Assembly: GCA_030549335.1 (NCBI GenBank)
Contig: CM060194.1
Span: 12,154,171-12,218,170 of the forward strand
DNA length: 64,000 nucleotides
Origin: Pontederia crassipes
Lineage: Eukaryota > Streptophyta > Magnoliopsida > Commelinales > Pontederiaceae
Direction of reading: 5' to 3'
Of this stretch, positions 35,849 through 48,379 are shown one piece after another. The notes beneath the pieces were generated by a model that was not told the origin of the DNA, ran no database searches, and worked only from the letters and a program-made list of their open reading frames with translations. The first letter of the stretch is position 1; each line of letters begins with the position of its first letter. A program made the position numbers and the translations under genes.

Positions 35849-36818
35849 GACTGGCAAGGTCGGCCCAGGTTTTACAATAATGATATAGACTCTCATAGAG
35901 AATGAAAGATTAGGTGGAGAAGGATACTTCTTTAGAAATTTTTGACAATATCAATACACAAAAAGAATCAAAATGAAATGAGATCAAAGCCTACATGAGG
36001 AGGAATAATTTCATACATATGGACACAAGATGCATGTTGGAACACAAGTTAATCCACCCCAAGGATCCAAAAGCTGCACGTTCTGAGTTCCTGTTACAGA
36101 TCAGGTTTTCATCCAAGACAGTGATCACATGATTTTAAAGCTCCAATCCCTCGGTTGTGATGGTAAAATTAATTGCCATTCTTACGACGTATGAACAACA
36201 TAACAATAGGAAATCTAAATATTTTCGCCAACAGAATAACGTGTATAAACACAAACCATACAACAGGTCACATACGGCTGCACATATAATAAGTCAAGTT
36301 TTCTGGAAATTACAGTTTGAAGTCTGATATAAGCATGAAAACGGAAATGGACCTGTTTACGTGAAAAAATGAGAGATATTTGAATAGAGAACAAGTTGGC
36401 TGCTGCTGCTGCTGCTGCTGCTGCATCTTTGTTGTTTCAAAGCTGTTGTGTTGATCCACTACTTCCTCAACCTTCCATGTGCACAATTTCCGTTTCAGTT
36501 CTGGTTTTTCAGTCTGGCATAACTGGTAACATACGAAAAGAAAAAAAAAAGAAAAAACAGAACAAGCACAATACTTCTTAGTTTGTTAGGGAAAAATTGG
36601 TATGCCGTGAAGATTGGAAAGAAACATTATCCATTATGCCTGATCATACATGACATCATTGTCATCGGTAACTTAGCATATCATTCAGATAACTCTTTCC
36701 TTGTGTTCATATGCAGTAAGCAGCAAGAGATTCCAAGTATTTGCATCACAATACATCTGGCTTAGATAGATAAAGCACGTATAACAATTTTCCCTCTTAC
36801 ACGTTTTGCAGAACGTCA
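35849..36818. other. 3' flanking region of MO-3
   Basis: No gene is supported. The stretch resembles 61880-62715, the 3' flank of MO-5, in several segments (AGGAATAATTTCATA, CACGTTCTGAGTTCC, GGTTGTGATGGTAAAAT), so downstream DNA was part of the duplicated unit. It carries an eight-unit CTG repeat at 36400-36423. The ORF at 36396-36581 is a translation of that repeat. Confidence 0.7.
36400..36423. repeat. (CTG)8 trinucleotide repeat
   Basis: Eight perfect CTG units. The equivalent place in the MO-5 flank (near 62310-62330) has only separated single units. Confidence 0.95.
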
Positions 36819-39800
36819 TCAGAGAGTACCACAGTCGTATTGAGTGTGGCTGAGTGGATTACGGCCAAAAAGGACAGTTAGGATGATGATGCACATCAAT
36901 TTTAAGATGCCTGATGAGCTTGTTCTCAGTTTGCCAACAATATATGTCTGAGTGGACAATCTGAGCACCCTTAGCCTCCTCTCCTTGACATATCTATCGA
37001 ATGCTGCTCCAACTCCCTTTTGTACTTCCAAATCACTTACTGCGTCCCCTATGCCGAGAGGCATTTCTTGTGACAAGCATCTAGCAAGAACAACACTATC
37101 TTCAAGGCCAGCAGATCCTCCTTGGCCAATGAATGGCCCCATCACATGCATTGCATCCCCTGCAACAGTCATTGTGCCACCCCACAACTTGCCTGTCAAC
37201 AAGTGCCACGGTGCGCGGTAGCGATTTATGGTGAGGTTCAATGAGCCTAGATCACAATTGTTCACCATTTCAACCACATGAGAAGGGTAGCCACTGAGAT
37301 AATGCAGAGCATAATGTTTGATGCGCCAGTGATCCTTGTAAACATCTTCATCTGATTGTGAATTTGAATATAAATTTAGCTCACTTTTTAACTATTTGAT
37401 GATGACATATGATTTACGTCAATGGAGTTAGGATGAGTTGCTGCATGTATCGCTTACCTTCAGGAGGAGACGTCACAGACAAAAACCAATGGACTAACTT
37501 GTCATTGATTGGAAGCATTCCTAGAACTCCAGTATTGCTCAGAACCCGGAGAACGTAATCAGGGACGTTGTGACCTTCTTCATATGTTGTGAAACCTCGT
37601 ATTACCCATGATCGAAAACTCTTTGGGGCCTGTAGTCCCAATGCTCTTGCTATGACTGAATTCCATCCATCACAACCAATTACAACCTGGAGTCAATGTG
37701 CAGATATGATAACAAATTCTAAGTTCCCATAAGAATGTGCAGCAAGAGGTAACTGACATTTAATTGTAGATATTGTCTAGAGTAACTTTAGCAACAATAC
37801 TTATCAATGGGAATTATGTAATTTTCAAGTACTGGTGTTCTAAAGTGGAACAAAAAATGCTCAGCAAATAATGGCATGAAGCAAGATAAAACATTCAAGT
37901 GAAAGATGTTTCAAATTTTCATTTATGGCAGACTAAAAAGGAAATGTCAGTACTTTGTTTTTCAAGCTAAGAATAACTGTTTTTTTATATAACAACTATG
38001 ATAGTTGTTCATATATGACACCTATTAAAGCTACAGTATCAAATACAAGATTGCTCAAGCTATTATCATCGGCTGGTAACATGTTCCCACCTTTAAATTA
38101 TAGGAAACAATAGAATCATCTTTCAATCTAGAGCGCAATACAGCAAATTAATATGTTCTCTTGCCACGTATCCACATAAGCAAATTAATATGAACTTTAT
38201 AACAGAGTATGATTGTTGCAGACTTTCAGGAATACACAGATGTGAAAAGATGAAACATGCAGAAAACTAAAGCAGTGTGATTAAAGAGGAAGATATTATG
38301 ATATGTAAAAAGCAGGGGAACTCCAACAAAAGTTAATTTCGGGGCCATGTCACCTTAGCTCTAATGATTGCACCATCACTAGTATAAATAATGGGGAACG
38401 AAGTCGGATGATCTACTTCAACTCTCTCAATTTGACACCCAAACCGAATTGAGTCCTCGGGTATATTTCCAGCCAACACTTCAATAAGGTCACTTCTTTT
38501 CAAGCATCTAGTTTCTCCCCTAAAATGGCAGGAGATGTAAGATGAAAACTTTGTTGGAATGATAACAAGCAATAACATGCAAAAGTACTAAAGTTGTATA
38601 AGGTCTGACACAACATCCCACTTTTGCCTCAATCATAAGGTTTTTGAAAGAGTGGATGAGAAAATAAGTATCAACAGTGCATTGCTTTACCAGTTTCTAT
38701 AGCATTAAGCACTGAATGTCCATGAACATGGTTAAAAATTTAAAATCTTACCTCCATAGATCAATCGTCGTCCTACTGCTTTGCAGAGAGACATCACGTA
38801 CCCTGTTATGACCAGCAAAACATCAGTTGCTAATCTTGACATGCTCAGAAAGAATTTAGTTGTTTTCTGCATCTGGATGTAAGATGCAGATAAACTTTTT
38901 TTTCCTGTATGCAGGTAATGAATCTATAACAACGTATAATGCCCCCACAGTGCTGATACCACTTTAGCAATTGCAAACTGGTGCTCAATCATACTCGTTA
39001 AGAGGTATAGCTTTTGTTCTTAGGATGTCGCCCACGTGTAGTTGATCAAGCGCTTTCCAGCCATTGGCAAGAATACCAATTGCTAACCCTGAAGCTCTCA
39101 GACTATTAGATTTCTCGAGCACAAGGCATGATATTCCCTTCCTGCACATATTCAGAATTACAATTCAAACCAACTGATTGCTCTAAAAAAATCATCAAGA
39201 ATTAGCAGTAGATCCATTGTCTTTTTCTAGAAACAATGTCACAGATAAAAGGTTTTTATGTCAGCTAATAAGGTCTTCTAATCAAATAGTACAAGATACC
39301 ATGGTGAGCACCTAGTGAAATTAATCAGCAGATGCAAGAATAATCCCATAATTAACAAAAGAAGGATTATTCAGCATGGGCATAGAGTCCTAAATCTCCT
39401 TAGAAAAAAAAAATCGAAAAGGATGTTTTTCCTTAGAATTTAGGATTTGGCATTTTGAAGTCCATCATTTAGAACAGAAAAAAGAAGAAGATGGTAGTCC
39501 ATAATTCAGAAGATTTAGACTTCATGACAAAAGACCCAGTGCCACAATGGATAGTTGGAGTACAAGCACAGAAATTCTTGCTGAAAAAAAGATTTCACCT
39601 TTACAGATACTGACATGAGAGTGACATGCATAAGCACATAGACAATCTCTTAATATTTTGAAGCAAGCAAGAACATGCTGTACGTCCAGTTCCCTGGGAT
39701 TTATAGTTTGAGGACAACACTAATGAAGAAAAAAACAGAGTGGACAACTGACAAGGGAGCCTCTGAAACGATCAAGACCAACCTGCGAAGAGCAACCGCA

Positions 39801-39886
39801 GTTGCAAGGCCACAGATCCCTCCACCAACGATGACTATGCCGTGCTGCTGCGGCTGCTCCACCTCCTCCTCCTCCTTTGAGCTCAT
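36819..39886 (-). CDS. FAD-dependent monooxygenase MO-3 (plant MO1 / salicylate hydroxylase-like), intact
   Basis: Six exons by GT-AG sites: 39886-39783, 39141-38995, 38802-38752, 38519-38354, 37686-37458, 37351-36819. They total 1230 nt, join in frame without stops and give about 409 residues. The start MSSKEEEEVEQPQQ fits MO-1, with a Glu/Gln-rich insert. Motifs: FAD-binding GGGICG (residues 21-26), DG motif VVIGCDGWNS (D162-G163), GD motif AGDAMHVMGPFIGQGG (G297-D298). The C-terminal hydrophobic stretch and final YDCGTL match MO-1. Exon 3 is 6 nt shorter than in MO-1. Exons 2-6 and introns are nearly identical to MO-2. The family oxidises small molecules using FAD and NAD(P)H; the substrate is unknown. 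An upstream in-frame ATG at 39937 is possible but not shared with MO-1. Confidence 0.9.
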
Positions 39887-41852
39887 CTTGCGGTGCTCCA
39901 ACGCTCTTGATCTTTCAGATATTTCTGAGCTTTTCACTTATTGAGATGTGGCGCTACCGATCAAAATTAATTAATTTTACTTCACAGTTGTACTTCCCGT
40001 CTAATAATTAATATTTTGTTCACATTTTTTTATTAACGTGAAACTGTTTTATTTCTAAATATTTTTTTTATATCTTTTCATTTAATAATTAAATTTTACC
40101 CTTTCTTTCTTAAGAAGCATTTACTCAATTGCCTTTCAACATTTCCCAATGTCTTACGTAGAAAAAGGTATTTGTAAAGTATTTGACGTAGAACTAATAT
40201 AGAACATTGATTTTATTTATTAAATTAATAAAATAATTATATATTAATTTAAAATATATATTAAATAGTAAAAATTATTAAAATCAAGATTATTGGATTC
40301 AGGCCATGTTAACAAATATGACCATTAATATTAAGTTACCCTAATAAATATCTATATTATTTTATCTAAGAAGTATATAGTCAATTTAATCATAAATTAT
40401 AATTAATTAAATAATAAAAATAATCGTTTTACACCAATATGTAGAGCAGAAAATACTCATTAACCTCCAATAGATATACTGCATTATCTTATTTATTATA
40501 TATACATAAACTCTTCAATTATTAAGTAATACTTATAATAAAAAAATGACTAAGCAATGCATGTTTTTTTACTCAAATACTCTTTATTACTAACATACAA
40601 TTAAAATTTATATAATTCGGCTCAAAATTTGAATATTTTAAAATAAATAAATTAAATAAGTCTATTTGTAAACATTTGATATATTTTAAATGAAGTTAAT
40701 AATATATTATTATTCAAAATAATAACTAATAATACTATTATATAAATTCACGTGAATAGTAGTAGTAGTAGTAAAAATAATAATAAATAACTTAAATAAA
40801 TAAATATTATTATTTCTGATGGTGATAATAGTAATGATATTTTTTTCTTGTTGATATTATTATATATTATTATATTATTTAATATTTTATTTGTGTAAGA
40901 TTGAAAAGGATGAAAATGGAAATATTATAAAATTTAAATTGTCATCTGAGAAGCAAATCCTCTTAGGAGAATTTTGATAAATTTATAAGTCGGTGAAAAT
41001 GACTTATAAATAATTTTAAAATTTCCCTGAAAAAGAGAATTATAAGTAGTTGTTTTACTTGCTTATAAATAAAAAAAATTGGAGGATCCCAAGAAAAAAA
41101 GCTCATAAGTTTGTGAATGTACTATTTTACTCTTAAAATATACATAATTTTTAATTTTTTTCTTTGTTACAGTATTAAGAACTTTTAGTCTAATAAGTTT
41201 TCTTTATTACCAAACATGTAATTACTTATTTTTTAAAATTAATTTTAGAACTTAAATTATTTATTAACACGTCAGCTTATCAATTATTTGATATCAACTA
41301 AGTCAAACCTTAGTTAATGTGGATTATTATTTCGTAACTAATCTATATTCTTAGACAATTCAGATTATCTTTAAATTAAAATAAAATTGAATGAGATAAC
41401 TTAGTGAACTCAAATAATTTAAGTTCGTATACTAGTAATGTAAAAGTGATCAATGGTGAGACAATCTCCGGCACAAATTACTTTTTATGCCTTAGTATGT
41501 TCTCACTTTATTGATTTATCAACATTATACTATTTAATCTATTTGTGCATGTTTCATTTGAATGTTTATATTAAATTATTAAAATAGAAATCTAAAATAT
41601 TAAACAATATTGCTTGCATACAAAAATAACATAATTAGCAAAATTATAAATTAAACATATTTTGATACATTTTATTTTTGGGGACACTAAAAAATATTAA
41701 TAAGCTATTTAAGAACAACTTCAGTGTCCTAATTTTAATAAATTTTATCAATATAAAAAAAATAGAAACACTGATATATGCTGCTGAAACATAATTAATA
41801 TCTCAAAAGGATTTTGGAACACCGAGAACAACGACATTTCTAAAAGTGTTAT
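39887..41852. other. AT-rich 5' flank of MO-3
   Basis: I see no gene. Two segments match the duplicated blocks: 39936-40110 with about 19900-20160, and 41480-41790 with about 20195-20400. The interval 40110-41480 is not found in those blocks and is very AT-rich with no clear element ends. A GTTAT copy at 41848-41852 borders copia-2. Confidence 0.6.
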
Positions 41853-42119
41853 TGACTTTGTTAATAATGCGTTGAATCCTATCCAATTGGAAACTCATTT
41901 GACCACAAGACACTCCGAAGTAAAAGGCACACTCGCGCTACGGGAGTCTCGTTGTCCGGTCAACGAGCATGTAGTGGGCTTATATAAATTTTATGGGTCT
42001 GAACATAAAGAAATCTAATTTTGTAATCGTCTTTTATCCATCAAATAAAACTCTGCATTATCTTAATTTTCTCATATTTTCTTACGGTGCATAATTTCTC
42101 TCGCGCAGAAATCTTAATA
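41853..42119 (+). repeat. copia-2 5' LTR
   Basis: Aligns with 54485-54764 through shared segments such as TTAATAATG, AAGACACTC, TATATAAATT, TCATCAAATAAAACTCTG-like and GTGCATAATTTCTCTC. It is followed within 2 bp by the primer site. The exact start is uncertain by a few bases. Confidence 0.75.
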
Positions 42120-42121
42120 AA

Positions 42122-42133
42122 CCGGTATCAGAG
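42122..42133 (+). other. copia-2 primer binding site, tRNA-iMet type
   Basis: CCGGTATCAGAGCG right after the 5' LTR matches the initiator tRNA-Met primer site TGGTATCAGAGC with one early mismatch. Confidence 0.8.
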
Positions 42134-43361
42134 CGAGGCTTCATCGTCGATCCTCCGTCAGACATAGAGATAACATCGCATAACGTGAACATCGAGAAAT
42201 TTATATGACGAAATAGTTTCAGCCTCTAGCAATAAGGAGTCTAGGCGCCGATCTCGAACGTGCCGAAGAACAAACTAAAAAAGGAAGACTCGAAGGGCAT
42301 AGAAAAGGAGTCCGACCTTATAAATTTGGCGGCACAGGAGGAGAATGCGCACTCTATGATCCTATTATGTCTGGCGGATGATGTGATTATCGAAGTCGCC
42401 GATCAAGAAACGACAATTAGTTTGTAGTCGAAACTTGAGGGTCTTTACATCACAAGGTCTCTGACCAACAAATTATTGTTGAAGCAACATTTATTCGCTC
42501 TCCGCATGTAAGAAGGTACCCCTTTGAAAAATCATCTTGATCAGATGAATACTTTGTTGATGAAATTACGAAACATAGATGTGGAAACTAAAAATGAAGA
42601 TGCTGCCTTACTTTTGTTGGTTTCTCTTCCTCTGTCAATATGAAAGTTTCATTCAGTCTGTTATCATCGCAAGAGACACAATTACTCTAAAAGAAGTAAG
42701 ATCGAGTCTACATATTTGTGAACTTCATCATAGAGTATCTGGCAAGGCCGCGGGGTTGGTAACAACCGCAGAGAAGACAAATCCTAAAAAAGGTAAGTCG
42801 AAGAAGAAGAATATCAATCCAAAGGACATATGCAACTACTGCAAAGAACCGGGACACTAGAAGAAGAATTACCCCAAGAAGAAGAAGAATGATACGGTTG
42901 TTGTAGTAGCACACCAAAATAGCGAATCTAATGACGACGATTTGGCTCTCTTAGTGTTTGATCAGAGATGTTTGGAGGAGAGTTAGGTTATGGATTCAGG
43001 ATGGCCTTATCATATGACTCCGCATAAAAAATGGTTCTCAATTTATCAGAATATTAATGACGAAAATATCATCAAGGGCAATGATGTAACATGTAAAATA
43101 GTTGGAATCGGCTCAATTCAGATCAGAACATATAATAATCGAGTGAGGACATTGACAGAAGTCTATCATATTACACAATTGAAGAAAATTTTAATATCGT
43201 TAGGAATTTTGGAGTTCAAAGGATGTTAGATGAATGCTGCAAGAGGTGTTCTCATGGTCACCAAGGGTGATGTTGAAGACATGAGAGGAATCAACCAGAA
43301 GTCCTTGTATATATTACAAGGAACAGTAATTTTTGACATGGATGCAGTAGGTTCATTCAAA
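42134..43361 (+). pseudogene. copia-2 gag and protease part, left of the CACTA insertion
   Basis: Decayed Gag frames lead to a zinc knuckle remnant at 42831-42875 (CNYCKEPGH, then a stop where Trp is usual and Tyr where the last Cys is expected). A Lys-rich stretch follows. The protease remnant starts at 42990 with DSGWPYHMTPH, where the usual DSGA/DSGS active site is altered. The frame carries a stop near 43227 but related sequence continues to the CACTA insertion. The lesions show inactivation apart from the insertion. Confidence 0.8.
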
Positions 43362-43800
43362 CACTACAAGAAAATGGAGGAATAGCGACCCAAGATATGC
43401 GACCCTAGGGAGGCGCTATTGCGTCTTCGCATCGTAGAGCGTCTCTTTGGTGTCAAACTAGCGCCGCATTTATGGGATGCTAGAAATCGGTGGCTAATGG
43501 CATCGCAATAGAGCCAACACAAATGGAGATGCTACTAGCGTCACTTGTTGACGCTATCTCGACGTTATTAAGATGCGTAGTGTCGAGGTGGGAGCAGTAG
43601 AAATACGTCGCTAAGTCGACGTGCACGCGGCGCTAAGGCTGAGGCGCTATTCCGACGCTCAAGAGTCGCTAGCGTTATGGTGTTTGCATCGTCAATGAGA
43701 CGCGAATATAGTGTTAAGAAAGATATATTTAACTTAGCGTCGACTTTTTCAGCGATGCTAATGTGACGCTATGGAGGCGCTACCTACAGATTTTTTTACC
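43362..43800. repeat. CACTA left subterminal repeat zone
   Basis: Dozens of variants of AGCGTC, GCGCTA and GCGACGCT in both orientations within 440 bp. In En/Spm elements such motifs are bound by the TNPA protein to bring the ends together. Confidence 0.8.
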
Positions 43801-44111
43801 CATACCGGACACATTTTTTCTCCTTCCCACACCATACAATTATATAATTCATATAAATGCATTGATATTCATCACAGGCATAATAGGAAAGCATCACAGA
43901 CATAATATTTAACATAAGAATACGAAAAGTAATAAACTGAACCAATAAATTATACGTATATCTAAGTATATAAGTAACAAAAGCATAGTTTGTATCCATG
44001 GTTTGTTTTTATCCTATGTTTGAGAGTTATTGTTATCATTCCGAATGTTCGACCCAGACGTGCTCGGTCCATGACCTCTTGGGGATGAATTCTGTGTCGG
44101 GATCAATCCCT

Positions 44112-44700
44112 GAATCACCTGCAATAGCAGAGCCAACTGCTGCGACAATTGCTGCAACACCTGCCGCGATATCTGCTCTGATAACTGCTACGATAACTAC
44201 TGCGATAGCTGCATAATATCAGGTACAACGGATGAGCTCGGAGTAGATGGACCGCCTACATGTCCTCCGATCCTCCTAGGTGTCTGAGCGCCGAGGCCAC
44301 GCAAGTATCCCCTCGTGTCATGCCGGCCACCTCCTCCCAAACAGTAGGGTCCTCTATGAAATAGAAAAATTATACAATCATATAATATATAAATTATATA
44401 TAAAAAACACATACATTAAAAACATGACAAAACCAATAAAAAAATATTATCTGGTGACTGAGTACTTGGATCATCTCCATACTTTTCAATCATTTTAACA
44501 TTATACTCATCCAAAAAAATTTAAACATTGTGCATTTAAAAAATAGTGCACTAACGTCAATAACCAAATAAACATGTCATGAGACTTATCAGAAGTCTAC
44601 AAGAAGTGAGCGTGATTAAGTCGTTTATCTTCTTACTCTTATGCGTGGCCTCATAAACCACATGAAAGTCTACGGGACTGCCTTGTTTCTCCTCCTACAA
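44112..44700 (-). pseudogene. TNPA-like CACTA protein remnant (Transposase_24 / Ptta-En-Spm type)
   Basis: A minus-strand segment at about 44640-44697 reads EEKQGSPVDFHVVYEATHKS, resembling the conserved patch of plant Ptta/En/Spm transposase_24 proteins (pair of Gly/Pro with ...ATHKKKDG). Downstream at about 44100-44225 is a Gln-rich heptad-like tail (QLSEQISRQVLQQLSQQLA) with stops, like the coiled end of those proteins. In the family this protein binds the subterminal motifs. The frame is broken and upstream exons (up to about 45330) are unclear. Confidence 0.5.
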
Positions 44701-45365
44701 TAAAGTTTTAAATTTGATAACATAAGTATAAGTCAAAAGTTTGATAAATTTAATTTATATGTAAATTACCATGCGTCGTCGATGCTCGTCAAATCACATT
44801 GACCCCCATAGGTCTATGTGGATGTGGGCCTCGGGCTTCGAAAGACGGTTAACTCTTGCCTTTTCCGACTTCCTTTGCCATCGTTCATCCGTCCTTTATG
44901 GACATCAAATACTTAAACTTTTAAAAACTATAAATTTAATAAAAATAATTTAAAAGTAAACATACTTATCACTTCCTACATAAGGACTCCCAAACCGAGC
45001 GTCTAATATGCTTTGGCCATCTTTGTATGCCCTGCTCCAAAGTGAGGCCGACGGACGTGACGACCCTACGAAACTTGTATAATCAATTTCGGAGGCATTT
45101 CGTAGTGACCTCCTCAAAAGTTCTCTGGATCGTCCCTAAACTAATATCCGGATGAACTGATTTGCTTCCTACAAAATACATTAAAACTTAGTAATTTTAA
45201 AATAATATCAATTAAATTATGTAACTCACATAAAAGATCGTACCGTAAAGGCTCGAAAGATGTCATCCCGCACTTGAATTGGAACATCCCCTTCCGGCAA
45301 ATGGGAAAGAACGAGAGCACTGAAATCTCGCACGGTACTATCAGGTATGAAAGTGGTCCTGTCAA

Positions 45366-47036
45366 TTATAAACTTTTCTACAATTTTTCAAATAAAATGA
45401 TTTCGAATTATTTCCACATATGGGATAAGCAAGTTTACCTTTTGTGCTCCAACCACTCAACATTTCATATGTCGAAAAATCACTTATGTTCCACATTAAT
45501 GCGGCTCTCACAATGAAATTTTACTTTTTAGATTTGTCATAGGTAATCATGTCATCCCCCCACAACATCTTGAGTTCATCAATCAAAGGTCTTAAGTAAA
45601 CATCTAAACTTATATCAGGAGATCGAGGACTTGAGATCATACAGGTAAGCAATATATTCTCTCGTCTCATACACATGCTTGGAGGTAAATTATAAGGTGT
45701 CACAAAAACTGGCAAACATGAATAAGCAGTACTTGATGAGCCAAATGGGTTGAAACCATAGTCCTAATCTAACATTGCGTGATTCTACAGAAAAAGCTGG
45801 ATGAAGTGCATCGAATCGTTCCCATGCCTTCGCATCCGAAGGATGTGTAATTGAATTTTGATCATAACGTGTCCCTTCTTTGTGCCACCTCATAAATGAT
45901 GCAATTTTTTTCGAAAGAAATAGTCGTAATTTTGAAATAATCGAAAAGTATCTAAATATTGCATTTTCCACATTTTTTCGAACTTTGGGAATTCTTTTTC
46001 GGTTTGAATCTGGGCTCGCCACAAAAAGAACAACTCATAAGTGAGTTATTTTCTTTGTAGTACAACATGCAATGATTGCAACATGCATCAATCTTCTGAT
46101 ATTCCAACCCTAAATCTCTCATCAATCGTTTGCACTTGTAAAAATGTCCCGGTAATTTCTCTAAAGATGAAAGTATACTCTTAATAATGGCAAGCATCTG
46201 ATCAAAACAACTTTCACTCATATTAAATTTTAATTTCAAGTTAATTAGTTGTGCCACTGCAGAAAGTATAGTTTGCTTCACGCATCCATCCCAAAAGGTT
46301 CATCTGCTTCTTCGAGAATATTATAAAACTTAGAAGCTGAAGGATTCGGGTCTTCTTCGATCAATGTTTCGCCAACATTTTCACCTAACATTGTATCTCG
46401 TATCATCTACCTGTACGGATTGCTTAACCCGGGCCGGGACCGGGTCTCTTGGGTGAAAAACCCGTCGGGTATCGGGTCAGGACCGGGTCTGCAGTGTAGA
46501 TACCCGACCCAAACCTGACCCGATATTATTTACTATATAAATTATATAAACCCCATCTCTACTCTCTCCTCTCATTTCAACCTATCTCTTTCTCTCTCCC
46601 ATCTCTCTCTCTCGCCCTCTTCCTCTCTCTCACGACGACGTCGGCACCGGCGACTCCGATGACCATCTCAACTCCGGCGGCCTTCCCCCTCTCCTGACTC
46701 CCTCTCTCTCTTTACTCCGGCCGTCTGATGCAAGATCGGCCACCAGGTGAGCCGATCCGGCCGCCAGGCGTCCGATCGGCCACTGGCAGGCCGGCTGATC
46801 CCGCCAATCGCGCGCGATCTGATCTTCCATAAATCCTTCTGCACATCATATCGTACTTTCCACTGATAACATTTATACTTTCGGCATGGACATAAGATTT
46901 CGCCATATGAAGAAGCAACACCTTCATTTTGATACGCCACATTAATAAATTCATCAACACCATCCTTATATTCTTCTATTATGACATCATGTTTATTCTT
47001 CCCACGACGAATCCAACTACGATTTGACTTTGTCAT
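45366..47036 (-). pseudogene. TNP2-type CACTA transposase remnant
   Basis: From ATG 47036 the minus strand encodes a transposase-associated domain (NRSWIRRGKNKHD..., EYKDGVDEFINVA, CPCRKYK). After an interruption (about 46411-46820) come MIRDTMLGENVG and PNPSASKFYNILEEADEPF, then a zinc-ribbon-like CCNHCMLYYKEN...CSFCGEPRF (about 46010-46070), then LPPSMCMRRENILLTCMI and ISLDVYLRPLIDELKMLWGD (about 45550-45665), and RAALMWNISDFSTYEMLSGW (about 45440-45510). These are successive TNP2 (PF02992-type) landmarks. The frame shifts several times and the C-terminal third is missing, so no active enzyme is made. TNP2 acts as the catalytic transposase of CACTA elements. Confidence 0.85.
46411..46820. 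mobile_element. Insertion within the TNP2 remnant, type unknown
   Basis: TNP2 sequence stops after the minus-strand residues EGFMED (right edge about 46821) and resumes before MIRDT (left edge about 46410). The 410 bp between are unlike it: repeated CCCGGGTC/CCCGACCC-type motifs, a TCTCTC tract and a GC-rich end. I cannot define terminal repeats or a target duplication, so it may be a small transposon or a filler. Confidence 0.5.
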
Positions 47037-47221
47037 TTCTATAACGGACAACATTAAGCCACATGTCAATAAATTTTTGTACGTGAAATATGTGATTTTG
47101 AAGTTACGAAGTCCAAAATCATATGTTTCAAGTACTTCATTGTCGAATCATAATCTCATTTTATTATCAAGAATGTCGAAGTACATCCTTGGTAAAATTT
47201 ATGAGAAGATGATCAAAAAGA

Positions 47222-47572
47222 GGTTCTAGTAATTAAGTTAACCTGCACTAGTAATTTACTAATAACTAACTTAACAACACTACTTTCAAGTAATTAAGTA
47301 TTATTAATTTAACTTAACATGCATTAGTAACTAACTTAACAGCAATAGTTTCTAGTAATTAAGTAGTATTTAACTTAACATGTATTAGTAACTAACTTAA
47401 CAATAATAGTTTCTAATTAACTTAACAACAATAGTTTCAAGAAATTAAGTAGTATTTAACTAACGTGCATTAGCAATTAACTTAACAACAATAGTTTCAA
47501 GTAATTAAGTAGTATTTAACTTAACATGCATTAGTAATCAACTCAAGATGCATTAGTAATTAACTTAACACA
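47222..47572. repeat. Short diverged tandem repeats (TTAACTTAACATGCATTAGTAA type)
   Basis: Between 47230 and 47570 a unit of roughly 50-65 bp containing AGTAATTAAGTA, TTTAACTTAAC and GCATTAGTAA recurs about six times with substitutions. It is non-coding. Confidence 0.75.
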
Positions 47573-48340
47573 ATGGCGGGCTCGTACCTTCTTAATCAGA
47601 GAAGGATGGCGGCGGGCGGCGGGCTGCTGTGGAGAAAGGCGGCGGGCAATGGCCGACAACTGAGAAAGGAGCACAGTCTACGGACGAAGGAAGCGGAGGA
47701 TGAAGGAGGAGGCGGAAGGCGGAAGGCGGAAGGCAGAGGGCGAAGGAGGAGGCAGAAGGCGAAGGGCACCGGAGGAGGCGGAGGGCACCGGAGGAGGCGG
47801 AGGGCGACGAAGGAGGCCAAGGCAGAGCCAGCGGAGGCAAAGGAGGCGAAGGCCGGCGGAGGCGGAGGAGGCGGAGGGCGACGAAGGAGGCAGAGGGCGG
47901 CGGAGGAGGCGGAAGTCGGCGCGGTGGAGGAGGGGATGGTGGAGGAGGCGGAGGCAACGGTGGAGGGCGGCGGAGGGGCGCGGTGGAGGAGGCGGAGGAG
48001 AGCGGTGGAGAGGCACGATGGAGGAGGCGATGGAGTAGGCGGAGGGGCACGATGGAGGAGGCGGAGGCAGCGGAGGTAGAGGAGGCGGAGGAGGTTGAAG
48101 GCAGAGGAGGCGGAGGCAAATGGCGACAGAGGAGGCGACGGAGGTCGGCTTAGGGCGGCAGAGGAGGCGGAGGCAGTGGAGGAGTCGATCGTCGGCGTCG
48201 AACATCGGGCGTCGAACGGCGGGCGGAGGAAGCAGAAGGGGGCTGGGCAGAGGAAGCGGAGGGTGTCGGAGCGTGGCCATCGGACGTTGGGCGTCGAAGC
48301 AGAGGGCGGCGATCGTCGGCATCGTCGGCACGGTGAATAG
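47573..48340. repeat. GGA/GGC-rich purine-biased low-complexity region
   Basis: Some 770 bp of GGAGGCGGAGG-like sequence that is open in nearly every frame on both strands, giving Gly/Arg/Glu-rich or Pro/Ser-rich translations. No domain is seen. It lies upstream of the TNP2 start and between two GCGTC-rich zones. I read it as a simple-sequence expansion, not a gene. Confidence 0.8.
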
Positions 48341-48379
48341 TAAATAGTGAAAACGAAGAAGAGGAGTTAGGGATTTAAG

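Noticed and set aside
32760-36800. A hidden exon 1 for MO-2
   Set aside because: I looked for the GGGICGLA coding sequence on the minus strand between MO-2 and MO-3 and found only AT-rich block B and gene flank.
47573-48347. Several overlapping ORFs of 74-217 residues on both strands
   Set aside because: They are all translations of a GGAGGC-like repeat, are open in many frames at once, and carry no domain.
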